Below are positions 48,061 to 60,000 of a stretch of DNA of 64,000 nucleotides, one piece after another. Position numbers and translations under genes: made by a program. Numbering within the stretch: position 1 is the stretch's first letter; every line of letters starts with the position of its first letter. Location of the stretch: positions 24,769,996-24,833,995 of the forward strand of contig OY756968.1 of NCBI GenBank assembly GCA_963580455.1, in the 5' to 3' direction. This stretch comes from Euonymus europaeus (Eukaryota > Streptophyta > Magnoliopsida > Celastrales > Celastraceae). The notes under the pieces are model-generated. The model did not search any database and was not told where the DNA came from. It saw only the letters and a list, made by a program, of their open reading frames with translations.

Positions 48061-51000
48061 CTCGTGGCTAGTAGGTCTCGTTTCACCTAGTTAGCCGCGA
48101 AATGTGGTTTCTTTACGTAAACGGTTTTATGAATATCCGTTGACTCCGACTTCTGAATTCGGTGATTTTTAGCTTGATTTCACACTACTTTTCGAGCTCT
48201 ACAATCCCGGCGTTTCGGATTTTGATTTCAGAACTCGTGGCTAGTAAGTCTCGTTTCACCTAGTTAGCCGTCAAATGTGGTTTCTTTACGTAAACGGTTT
48301 TATGAATATTCGTTGACTCCAATTTCTGAATTCGGTGATTTTTAGGTTGATTTCACACTACTTTTCGAGCTCTACAATCCTAGCGTTTCGGATTTTGATT
48401 TCAGAACTCGTGGCTAGTTGGTCTTGTTTCACCTAGTTAGCCGCGAAATGTGGTTTCTTTACGTAAACGGTTTTATGAATATCCGTTGACTCCGAGTTCT
48501 GAATTCGGTGATTTTTAGCTTGATTTCACACTACATTTCGAGCTCTACAATCCTTGCATTTCGGATTTTGATTTCAGAACTCGTGGCTAGTAGTTCTCGT
48601 TTCACCTAGTTAGCCGCGAAATGTGGTTTCTTTATGTAAACGGTTTTATGAATATCCGTTGACTCCGAGTTCTGAATTCGGTGACTTTTAGCTTGATTTC
48701 ACACTAATTTTCGAGCTCTACAATCCTGGAGTTTCGAATTTTGATTTCAAAACTCGTGGCTAGTAGGTCTCGTTTCACCTAGTTAGCCGCGAAATGTGGT
48801 TTCTTTACGTAAACGGTTTTATGAATATCCGTTGACTCCGAGTTCTGAATTCGGTGATTTTTAGCTTGATTTCACACTACTTTTCGAGCTCCAGAATCCC
48901 GGCGTTTCGGATTTTGATTTCAGAACTCGTAGCTAGTAAGTCTCGTTTCACCTAGTTAGCCGTCAAATGTGGTTTCTTTACGTAAACGGTTTTATGAATA
49001 TCCGTTGACTCCGAGTTCTGAATTCGGTGATTTTTAGCTTTATTTCACGCTACTTTTCGAGCTCTACAATCCTGGAATTTCGGATTTTGATTTCAGAACT
49101 CGTGGCTAGTAGGTCTCGTTTCACCTAGTTAGCCGCGAAATGTGGTTTCTTTACGTAAACTGTTTTATGAATATCTGTCGACTCCGAGTTCTGAATTCGG
49201 TCATTTTTAGCTTGATTTCACACTAATTTTCGAGCTCTACAATCCTGGTGTTTCGGATTTTGATTTCAGAACTCGTGGCTAGTAGGTCTCGTTTCACCTA
49301 GTTAGCCGCGAAATGTGGTTTCTTTATGTAAACGCTTTTATGAATATCCGTTGACTCCGACTTCTGAATTCGGTGATTTTTAGCTTGATTTCACACTACT
49401 TTTCGAGCTCTACAATCCCGGCGATTCGGATTTTGATTTCAGAACTCGTGGCTAGTAAGTCTCGTTTCACCTAGTTAGCCGCGAAATGTGGTTTCTTTAC
49501 GTAAACGGTTTTATGAATATTCGTTGACTCCAATTTCTGAATTCGGTGATTTTTAGGTTGATTTCACACTACTTTTCGAGCTCTACAATCCTAGCGTTTC
49601 GGATTTTGATTTCAGAACTCGTGGCTAGTTGGTCTTGTTTCACCTAGTTAGCCGCGAAATGTGGTTTCTTTACGTAAACGGTTTTATGAATATCCGTTGA
49701 CTCCGAGTTCTGAATTCGGTGATTTTTAGCTTGATTTCACACTACATTTCGAGCTCTACAATCCTGGCGTTTCGGATTTTGATTTCAGAACTCGTGGCTA
49801 GTAGTTCTCGTTTCACCTAGTTAGCCGCGAAATGTGGTTTCTTTATGTAAACGGTTTTATGAATATCCGTTGACTCCGAGTTCTGAATTCGGTGACTTTT
49901 AGCTTGATTTCACACTAATTTTCGAGCTCTACAATCCTGGAGTTTCGAATTTTGATTTCAAAACTCGTGGCTAGTAGGTCTCGTTTCACCTAGTTAGCCG
50001 CGAAATGTGGTTTCTTTACGTAAACGGTTTTATGAATATCCGTTGACTCCGAGTTCTGAATTCGGTGATTTTTAGCTTGATTTCACACTACTTTTCGAGC
50101 TCCACAATCCCGGCGTTTCGGATTTTGATTTCAGAACTCGTGGCTAGTAAGTCTCGTTTCACCTAGTTAGCCGTCAAATGTGGTTTCTTTACGTAAACGG
50201 TTTTATGAATATCCGTTGACTCCGAGTTCTGAATTCGGTGATTTTTAGCTTGATTTCACACTACTTTTCGAGCTCTACAATCCCGGCCTTTCGGATTTTG
50301 ATTTCAGAACTCGTGGCTAGTAAGTCTTGTTTCACCTAGTTGGCCGTCAAATGTGGTTTCTTTACGTAAACAGTTTTATGAATATCCGTTGACTCCGACT
50401 TCTGAATTCGGTGATTTTTAGCTTTATTTCACACTACTTTTCGAGCTCTACAATCCCGGCCTTTCGGATTTTGATTTCAGAACTCGTGGCTAGTAAGTCT
50501 TGTTTCACCTAGTTAGCCGTCAAATGTGGTTTCTTTACGTAAACGGTTTTATGAATATCCGTTGACTCCGAGTTCTGAATTCGGTGATTTTTAGCTTTAT
50601 TTCACACTACTTTTCGAGCTCTACAATCCCGGAATTTCGGATTTTGATTTCAGAACTCGTGGCTAGTAGGTCTCGTTTCACCTAGTTAGCCGTCAAATGT
50701 GGTTTCTTTACGTAAACGGTTTTATGAATATCTGTCGACTCCGAGTTCTGAATTCGATGATTTTTAGCTTGATTTCACACTACTTTTCGAGCTCTACAAT
50801 CCTGGAATTTCGGATTTTGATTTCAGAACTCGTGGCTAGTAGGTCTCGTTTCACCTAGTTAGCCGCAAAATGTGGTTTCTTTACGTAAACTGTTTTATGA
50901 ATATCCGTCGACTCCGAGTTCTGAATTCGGTCATTTTTAGCTTGATTTCACACTAATTTTCGAGCTCTACAATCCTGGTGTTTCGGATTTTGATTTCAGA

Positions 51001-52396
51001 ACTCGTGGTTAGTAGGTCTCGTTTCACCTAGTTAGCCGCGAAATGTGGTTTCTTTACGTAAACGGTTTTATGAATATCCGTTGACTCCGACTTCTGAATT
51101 CGGTGATTTTTAGCTTGATTTCACACTACTTTTCGAGCTCTACAATCCCGGCGTTTCGGATTTTGATTTCAGAACTCGTGGCTAGTAAGTCTCGTTTCAC
51201 CTAGTTAGCCGCGAAATGTGGTTTCTTTACGTAAACGGTTTTATGAATATTCGTTGACTCCAATTTCTGAATTCGGTGATTTTTAGGTTGATTTCACACT
51301 ACGTTTCGAGCTCTACAATCCTCGCGTTTCGGATTTTGATTTCAGAACTCGTGGCTAGTTGGTCTTGTTTCACCTAGTTAGCCGCGAAATGTGGTTTCTT
51401 TACGTAAACGGTTTTATGAATATCCGTTGACTCCGAGTTCTGAATTCGGTGATTTTTAGCTTGATTTCACACTACATTTCGAGCTCTACAATCCTGGCGT
51501 TTCGGATTTTGATTTCAGAACTCGTGGCTAGTAGTTCTCGTTTCACCTAGTTAGCCGCGAAATGTGGTTTCTTTATGTAAACGGTTTTATGAATATCCGT
51601 TGACTCCGAGTTCTGAATTCGGTGACTTTTAGCTTGATTTCACACTAATTTTCGAGCTCTACAATCCTGGAGTTTCGAATTTTGATTTCAAAACTCGTGG
51701 CTAGTAGGTCTCGTTTCACCTAGTTAGCCGCGAAATGTGGTTTCTTTACGTAAACGGTTTTATGAATATCCGTTGACTCCGAGTTCTGAATTCGGTGATT
51801 TTTAGCTTGATTTCACACTACTTTTCGAGCTCCACAATCCCGGCATTTCGGATTTTGATTTCAGAACTCGTAGCTAGTAAGTCTCGTTTCACCTAGTTAG
51901 CCGTCAAATGTGGTTTCTTTACGTAAACGGTTTTATGAATATCCGTTGACTCCGAGTTCTGAATTCGGTGATTTTTAGCTTGATTTCACAATACTTTTCG
52001 AGCTCTATAATCCCGGTGTTTCGGATTTTTATTTCAGAACTCGTGGCTAGTAAGTCTTGTTTCACCTAGTTGGCCGTCAAATGTGGTTTCTTTACGTAAA
52101 CAGTTTTATGAATATCCGTTGACTCCGAGTTCTGAATTCGGTGATTTTTAGCTTTATTTCACACTACTTTTCGAGCTCTACAATCCCGGCCTTTCGGATT
52201 TTGATTTCAGAACTCGTGGCTAGTAAGTCTTGTTTCACCTAGTTAGCCGTCAAATGTGGTTTCTTTACGTAAACGGTTTTATGAATATCCGTTGACTCCG
52301 AGTTCTGAATTCGGTGATTTTTAGCTTGATTTCACACTACTTTTCGAGCTCTACAATCCTGGAATCTCGGATTTTGATTTCAGAACTCGTGGCTAG

Positions 52397-52568
52397 TAGG
52401 TCTCGTTTCACCTAGTTAGCCGCGAAATGTGGTTTCTTTACGTAAACGGTTTATGAATATCTGTCGACTCCGAGTTCTGAATTCGGTCATTTTTAGCTTG
52501 ATTTCATACTAATTTTCGAGCTCTACAATCCTGGTGTTTCGGATTTTGATTTCAAAACTCGTGGCTAG
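52397..52568. repeat. 172-bp monomer (1-bp deletion in the T run)
   Basis: Unit starts at 52,397 and 52,569 are 172 bp apart. The missing base is in the T run after AACGG near 52,450, which reads GGTTTATG instead of GGTTTTATG. The change shortens the spacer of the AACGG/CCGTT dyad. The unit also carries TGTCGAC on the right side of that dyad. Confidence 0.93.
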
Positions 52569-52741
52569 TAGGTCTCGTTTCACCTAATTAGCCGCGAAAT
52601 GTGGTTTCTTTACGTAAACGGTTTTATGAATATCCGTTGACTCCGAGTTCTGAATTCGGTGATTTTTAGCTTGATTTCACACTACTTTTCGAGCTCCACA
52701 ATCCCGGCGTTTCGGATTTTGATTTCAGAACTCGTAGCTAG

Positions 52742-52913
52742 TAAGTCTCGTTTCACCTAGTTAGCCGTCAAATGTGGTTTCTTTACGTAAACGGTTTTAT
52801 GAATATCCGTTGACTCCGAGTTCTGAATTCGGTGATTTTTAGCTTGATTTCACACTACTTTTCGAGCTCTATAATCCCGGTGTTTCGGATTTTATTTCAG
52901 AACTCGTGGCTAG
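52742..52913. repeat. 172-bp monomer (1-bp deletion) that opens a chance ORF
   Basis: Unit starts at 52,742 and 52,914 are 172 bp apart. Near 52,890 the unit reads CGGATTTTATTTCAG, one base shorter than the usual CGGATTTTGATTTCAG or CGGATTTTTATTTCAG. The frame shift lets a GTG-initiated frame run 60 codons (52,832-53,014) before the TAG in the next monomer. The predicted peptide shows no domain, signal or composition suggesting a real protein. I treat it as satellite, not a gene. Confidence 0.93.
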
Positions 52914-55900
52914 TAAGTCTTGTTTCACCTAGTTGGCCGTCAAATGTGGTTTCTTTACGTAAACAGTTTTATGAATATCCGTTGACTCCGAGTTCTGAAT
53001 TCGGTGATTTTTAGCTTTATTTCACACTACTTTTCGAGCTCTACAATCCTGGTGTTTCGGATTTTGATTTCAGAACTCGTGGCTAGTAGGTCTCGTTTCA
53101 CCTAGTTAGCCGCGAAATGTGGTTTCTTTACGTAAACGGTTTTATGAATATCCGTTGACTCCGACTTCTGAATTCGGTGATTTTTAGCTTGATTTCACAC
53201 TACTTTTCGAGCTCTACAATCCCGGCGTTTCGGATTTTGATTTCAGAACTCGTGGCTAGTAGGTCTCGTTTCACCTAGTTAGCCGCGAAATGTGGTTTCT
53301 TTACGTAAACGGTTTTATAAATATCCGTTGACTCCGACTTCTGAATTCGGTGATTTTTAGCTTGATTTCACACTACTTTTCGAGCTCTACAATCCCGGCG
53401 TTTCGGATTTTGATTTCAGAACTCGTGGCTAGTAAGTCTCGTTTCACCTAGTTAGCCGCGAAATGTGGTTTCTTTACGTAAACGGTTTTATGAATATTCG
53501 TTGACTCCAATTTCTGAATTCGGTGATTTTTAGGTTGATTTCACACTACTTTTCGAGCTCTACAATCCTAGCGTTTCGGATTTTGATTTCAGTACTCGTG
53601 GCTAGTTGGTCTTGTTTCACCTAGTTAGCCGCGAAATGTGGTTTCTTTACGTAAACGGTTTTATGAATATCCGTTGACTCCGAGTTCTGAATTCGGTGAT
53701 TTTTAGCTTGATTTCACACTACTTTTCGAGCTCTACAATCCTGGAGTTTCGAATTTTGATTTCAAAACTCGTGGCTAGTAGGTCTCGTTTCACCTAGTTA
53801 GCCGCGAAATGTGGTTTCTTTACGTAAACTGTTTTATGAATATCTGTCGACTCCGAGTTCTGAATTCGGTCATTTTTAGCTTGATTTCACACTAATTTTC
53901 GAGCTCTACAATCCTGGTGTTTCGGATTTTGATTTCAGAACTCGTGGCTAGTAGGTCTCGTTTCACCTAGTTAGCCGTCAAATGTGGTTTCTTTACGTAA
54001 ACAGTTTTATGAATATCCGTTGACTCCGAGTTCTGAATTCGGTGATTTTTAGCTTTATTTCACACTACTTTTTGAGCTCTACAATCCCGGCCTTTCGGAT
54101 TTTGATTTCAGAACTCGTGGCTAGTAAGTCTTGTTTCACCTAGTTAGCCGTCAAATGTGGTTTCTTTACGTAAACAGTTTTATGAATATCCGTTGACTCC
54201 GAGTTCTGAATTCGGTGATTTTTAGCTTTATTTCACACTACTTTTCGAGCTCTACAATCCCGGCCTTTCGGATTTTGATTTCAGAACTCGTGGCTAGTAA
54301 GTCTTGTTTCACCTAGTTAGCCGTCAAATGTGGTTTCTTTACGTAAACGGTTTTATGAATATCCGTTGACTCCGAGTTCTGAATTCGGTGATTTTTAGCT
54401 TGATTTCACACTACTTTTCGAGCTCTACAATCCTGGAATTTCGGATTTTGATTTCAGAACTCGTGGCTAGTAGGTCTCGTTTCACCTAGTTAGCCGCGAA
54501 ATGTGGTTTCTTTACGTAAACGGTTTTATGAATATCTGTCGACTCCGAGTTCTGAATTTGGTCATTTTTAGCTTGATTTCACACTAATTTTCAAGCTCTA
54601 CAATCCTGGTGTTTCGGATTTTGATTTCAGAACTCGTGGCTAGTAGGTCTCGTTTCACCTAGTTAGCCGCGAAATGTGGTTTCTTTACGTAAACGGTTTT
54701 ATGAATATCCGTTGACTCCGACTTCTGAATTCGGTGATTTTTAGCTTGATTTCACACTACTTTTCGAGCTCTACAATCCCGGCGTTTCGGATTTTGATTT
54801 CAGAACTCGTGGCTAGTAAGTCTCGTTTCACTTAGTTAGCCGTCAAATGTGGTTTCTTTACGTAAACGGTTTTATGAATATTCGTTGACTCCGACTTCTG
54901 AATTCGGTGATTTTTAGCTTGATTTCACACTACTTTTCGAGCTCTACAATCCCGGCGTTTCGGATTTTGATTTCAGAACTCGTGGCTAGTAAGTCTTGTT
55001 TCACCTAGTTGGCCGTCAAATGTGGTTTCTTTACGTAAACAGTTTTATGAATATCCGTTGACTCCGAGTTCTGAATTCGGTGATTTTTAGCTTTATTTCA
55101 CACTACTTTTCGAGCTCTACAATCCTGGTGTTTCGGATTTTGATTTCAGAACTCGTGGCTAGTAGGTCTCGTTTCACCTAGTTAGCCGCGAAATGTGGTT
55201 TCTTTACGTAAACGGTTTTATGAATATCCGTTGACTCCGACTTCTGAATTCGGTGATTTTTAGCTTGATTTCACACTACTTTTCGAGCTCTACAATCCCG
55301 GCGTTTCGGATTTTGATTTCAGAACTCGTGGCTAGTAGGTCTCGTTTCACCTAGTTAGCCGCGAAATGTGGTTTCTTTACGTAAACGGTTTTATAAATAT
55401 CCGTTGACTCCGACTTCTGAATTCGGTGATTTTTAGCTTGATTTCACACTACTTTTCGAGCTCTACAATCCCGGCGTTTCGGATTTTGATTTCAGAACTC
55501 GTGGCTAGTAAGTCTCGTTTCACCTAGTTAGCCGCGAAATGTGGTTTCTTTACGTAAACGGTTTTATGAATATTCGTTGACTCCAATTTCTGAATTCGGT
55601 GATTTTTAGGTTGATTTCACACTACTTTTCGAGCTCTACAATCCTAGCGTTTCGGATTTTGATTTCAGTACTCGTGGCTAGTTGGTCTTGTTTCACCTAG
55701 TTAGCCGCGAAATGTGGTTTCTTTACGTAAACGGTTTTATGAATATCCGTTGACTCCGAGTTCTGAATTCGGTGATTTTTAGCTTGATTTCACACTACTT
55801 TTCGAGCTCTACAATCCTGGAGTTTCGAATTTTGATTTCAAAACTCGTGGCTAGTAGGTCTCGTTTCACCTAGTTAGCCGCGAAATGTGGTTTCTTTACG

Positions 55901-56966
55901 TAAACTGTTTTATGAATATCTGTCGACTCCGAGTTCTGAATTCGGTCATTTTTAGCTTGATTTCACACTAATTTTCGAGCTCTACAATCCTGGTGTTTCG
56001 GATTTTGATTTCAGAACTCGTGGCTAGTAGGTCTCGTTTCACCTAGTTAGCCGTCAAATGTGGTTTCTTTACGTAAACAGTTTTATGAATATCCGTTGAC
56101 TCCGAGTTCTGAATTCGGTGATTTTTAGCTTTATTTCACACTACTTTTTGAGCTCTACAATCCCGGCCTTTCGGATTTTGATTTCAGAACTCGTGGCTAG
56201 TAAGTCTTGTTTCACCTAGTTAGCCGTCAAATGTGGTTTCTTTACGTAAACAGTTTTATGAATATCCGTTGACTCCGAGTTCTGAATTCGGTGATTTTTA
56301 GCTTTATTTCACACTACTTTTCGAGCTCTACAATCCCGGCCTTTCGGATTTTGATTTCAGAACTCGTGGCTAGTAAGTCTTGTTTCACCTAGTTAGCCGT
56401 CAAATGTGGTTTCTTTACGTAAACGGTTTTATGAATATCCGTTGACTCCGAGTTCTGAATTCGGTGATTTTTAGCTTGATTTCACACTACTTTTCGAGCT
56501 CTACAATCCTGGAATTTCGGATTTTGATTTCAGAACTCGTGGCTAGTAGGTCTCGTTTCACCTAGTTAGCCGCGAAATGTGGTTTCTTTACGTAAACGGT
56601 TTTATGAATATCTGTCGACTCCGAGTTCTGAATTTGGTCATTTTTAGCTTGATTTCACACTAATTTTCAAGCTCTACAATCCTGGTGTTTCGGATTTTGA
56701 TTTCAGAACTCGTGGCTAGTAGGTCTCGTTTCACCTAGTTAGCCGCGAAATGTGGTTTCTTTACGTAAACGGTTTTATGAATATCCGTTGACTCCGACTT
56801 CTGAATTCGGTGATTTTTAGCTTGATTTCACACTACTTTTCGAGCTCTACAATCCCGGCGTTTCGGATTTTGATTTCAGAACTCGTGGCTAGTAAGTCTC
56901 GTTTCACTTAGTTAGCCGTCAAATGTGGTTTCTTTACGTAAACGGTTTTATGAATATTCGTTGACT
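52900..56966. repeat. 12-monomer higher-order repeat, two copies (2,076 bp)
   Basis: About 52.92-54.89 kb recurs at about 55.0-56.97 kb at an offset of 2,076 (12 x 173). Shared rare markers are TTTTATAAATATCC (about 53,315 and 55,391), CAGTACTCG (53,591 and 55,667), GAATTTGGTCATTTTT with TTTTCAAGCTC (about 54,555 and 56,631), and CACTTAGTTAGCCGTC (about 54,830 and 56,906). The match ends abruptly at about 54,891/56,967, where one copy has GACTCCGACTTC and the other GACTCCAATTTC with TTTTTAGGTTG. This 12-mer is a variant of the 13-mer that follows. Confidence 0.85.
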
Positions 56967-57059
56967 CCAATTTCTGAATTCGGTGATTTTTAGGTTGATT
57001 TCACACTACTTTTCGAGCTCTACAATCCTAGCGTTTCGGATTTTGATTTCAGAACTCGT

Positions 57060-60000
57060 GGCTAGTTGGTCTTGTTTCACCTAGTTAGCCGCGAAATGTG
57101 GTTTCTTTACGTAAACGGTTTTATGAATATCCGTTGACTCCGAGTTCTGAATTCAGTGATTTTTAGCTTGATTTCACACTACATTTCGAGCTCTACAATC
57201 CTGGCGTTTCGGATTTTGATTTCAGAACTCGTGGCTAGTAGTTCTCGTTTCACCTAGTTAGCCGCGAAATGTGGTTTCTTTATGTAAACGGTTTTATGAA
57301 TATCCGTTGACTCCGAGTTCTGAATTCGGTGACTTTTAGCTTGATTTCACACTAATTTTCGAGCTCTACAATCCTGGAGTTTCGAATTTTGATTTCAAAA
57401 CTCGTGGCTAGTAGGTCTCGTTTCACCTAGTTAGCCGCGAAATGTGGTTTCTTTACGTAAACGGTTTTATGAATATCCGTTGACTCCGAGTTCTGAATTC
57501 GGTGATTTTTAGCTTGATTTCACACTACTTTTCGAGCTCCACAATCCCGGCGTTTCGGATTTTGATTTCAGAACTCGTAGCTAGTAAGTCTCGTTTCACC
57601 TAGTTAGCCGTCAAATGTGGTTTCTTTACGTAAACGGTTTTATGAATATCCGTTGACTCCGACTTCTGAATTCGGTGATTTTTAGCTTGATTTCACACTA
57701 CTTTTCGAGCTCTACAATCCCGGCGTTTCGGATTTTGATTTCAGAACTCGTGGCTAGTAAGTCTCGTTTCACCTAGTTAGCCGCGAAATGTGGTTTCTTT
57801 ACGTAAACGGTTTTATGAATATTCGTTGACTCCAATTTCTGAATTCGGTGATTTTTAGGTTGATTTCACACTACTTTTCGAGCTCTACAATCCTAGCGTT
57901 TCGGATTTTGATTTCAGTACTCGTGGCTAGTTGGTCTTGTTTCACCTAGTTAGCCGCGAAATGTGGTTTCTTTACGTAAACGGTTTTATGAATATCCGTT
58001 GACTCCGAGTTCTGAATTCGGTGATTTTTAGCTTGATTTCACACTACTTTTCGAGCTCCACAATCCCGGCATTTCGGATTTTGATTTCAGAACTCGTGGC
58101 TAGTAGGTCTCGTTTCACCTAGTTAGCCGTCAAATGTGGTTTCTTTACGTAAACGGTTTTATGAATATCCGTTGACTCCGAGTTCTGAATTCGGTGATTT
58201 TTAGCTTGATTTCACACTACTTTTCGAGCTCCACAATCCCGATGTTTCGGATTTTGATTTCAGAACTCGTGGCTAGTAGGTCTCGTTTCACCTAGTTAGC
58301 CGTCAAATGTGGTTTCTTTACGTAAACAGTTTTATGAATATCCGTTGACTCCGAGTTCTGAATTCGGTGATTTTTAGCTTTATTTCACACTACTTTTCGA
58401 GCTCTACAATCCCGGCCTTTCGGATTTTGATTTCAGAACTCGTGGCTAGTAAGTCTTGTTTCACCTAGTTAGCCGTCAAATGTGGTTTCTTTACGTAAAC
58501 AGTTTTATGAATATCCGTTGACTCCGAGTTCTGAATTCGGTGATTTTTAGCTTTATTTCACACTACTTTTCGAGCTCTACAATCCCGGCCTTTCGGATTT
58601 TGATTTCAGAACTCGTGGCTAGTAAGTCTTGTTTCACCTAGTTAGCCGTCAAATGTGGTTTCTTTACGTAAACGGTTTTATGAATATCCGTTGACTCCGA
58701 GTTCTGAATTCGGTGATTTTTAGCTTGATTTCACACTACTTTTCGAGCTCTACAATCCTGGAATTTCGGATTTTGATTTCAGAACTCGTGGCTAGTAGGT
58801 CTCGTTTCACCTAGTTAGCCGCGAAATGTGGTTTCTTTACGTAAACGGTTTTATGAATATCTGTCGACTCCGAGTTCTGAATTCGGTCATTTTTAGCTTG
58901 ATTTCACACTAATTTTCGAGCTCTACAATCCTGGTGTTTCGGATTTTGATTTCAGAACTCGTGGCTAGTAGGTCTCGTTTCACCTAGTTAGCCGCGAAAT
59001 GTGGTTTCTTTACGTAAACGGTTTTATGAATATCCGTTGACTCCGACTTCTGAATTCGGTGATTTTTAGCTTGATTTCACACTACTTTTCGAGCTCTACA
59101 ATCCCGGCGTTTCGGATTTTGATTTCAGAACTCGTGGCTAGTAAGTCTCGTTTCACTTAGTTAGCCGTCAAATGTGGTTTCTTTACGTAAACGGTTTTAT
59201 GAATATTCGTTGACTCCAATTTCTGAATTCGGTGATTTTTAGGTTGATTTCACACTACTTTTCGAGCTCTACAATCCTAGCGTTTCGGATTTTGATTTCA
59301 GAACTCGTGGCTAGTTGGTCTTGTTTCACCTAGTTAGCCGCGAAATGTGGTTTCTTTACGTAAACGGTTTTATGAATATCCGTTGACTCCGAGTTCTGAA
59401 TTCAGTGATTTTTAGCTTGATTTCACACTACATTTCGAGCTCTACAATCCTGGCGTTTCGGATTTTGATTTCAGAACTCGTGGCTAGTAGTTCTCGTTTC
59501 ACCTAGTTAGCCGCGAAATGTGGTTTCTTTATGTAAACGGTTTTATGAATATCCGTTGACTCCGAGTTCTGAATTCGGTGACTTTTAGCTTGATTTCACA
59601 CTAATTTTCGAGCTCTACAATCCTGGAGTTTCGAATTTTGATTTCAAAACTCGTGGCTAGTAGGTCTCGTTTCACCTAGTTAGCCGCGAAATGTGGTTTC
59701 TTTACGTAAACGGTTTTATGAATATCCGTTGACTCCGAGTTCTGAATTCGGTGATTTTTAGCTTGATTTCACACTACTTTTCGAGCTCCACAATCCCGGC
59801 GTTTCGGATTTTGATTTCAGAACTCGTAGCTAGTAAGTCTCGTTTCACCTAGTTAGCCGTCAAATGTGGTTTCTTTACGTAAACGGTTTTATGAATATCC
59901 GTTGACTCCGACTTCTGAATTCGGTGATTTTTAGCTTGATTTCACACTACTTTTCGAGCTCTACAATCCCGGCGTTTCGGATTTTGATTTCAGAACTCGT

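Noticed and set aside
52832..53014. 60-codon open reading frame starting with GTG
   Set aside because: It lies wholly inside satellite monomers, exists only because of a 1-bp deletion near 52,890, has no domain or signal, and no equivalent frame is open in neighbouring units.
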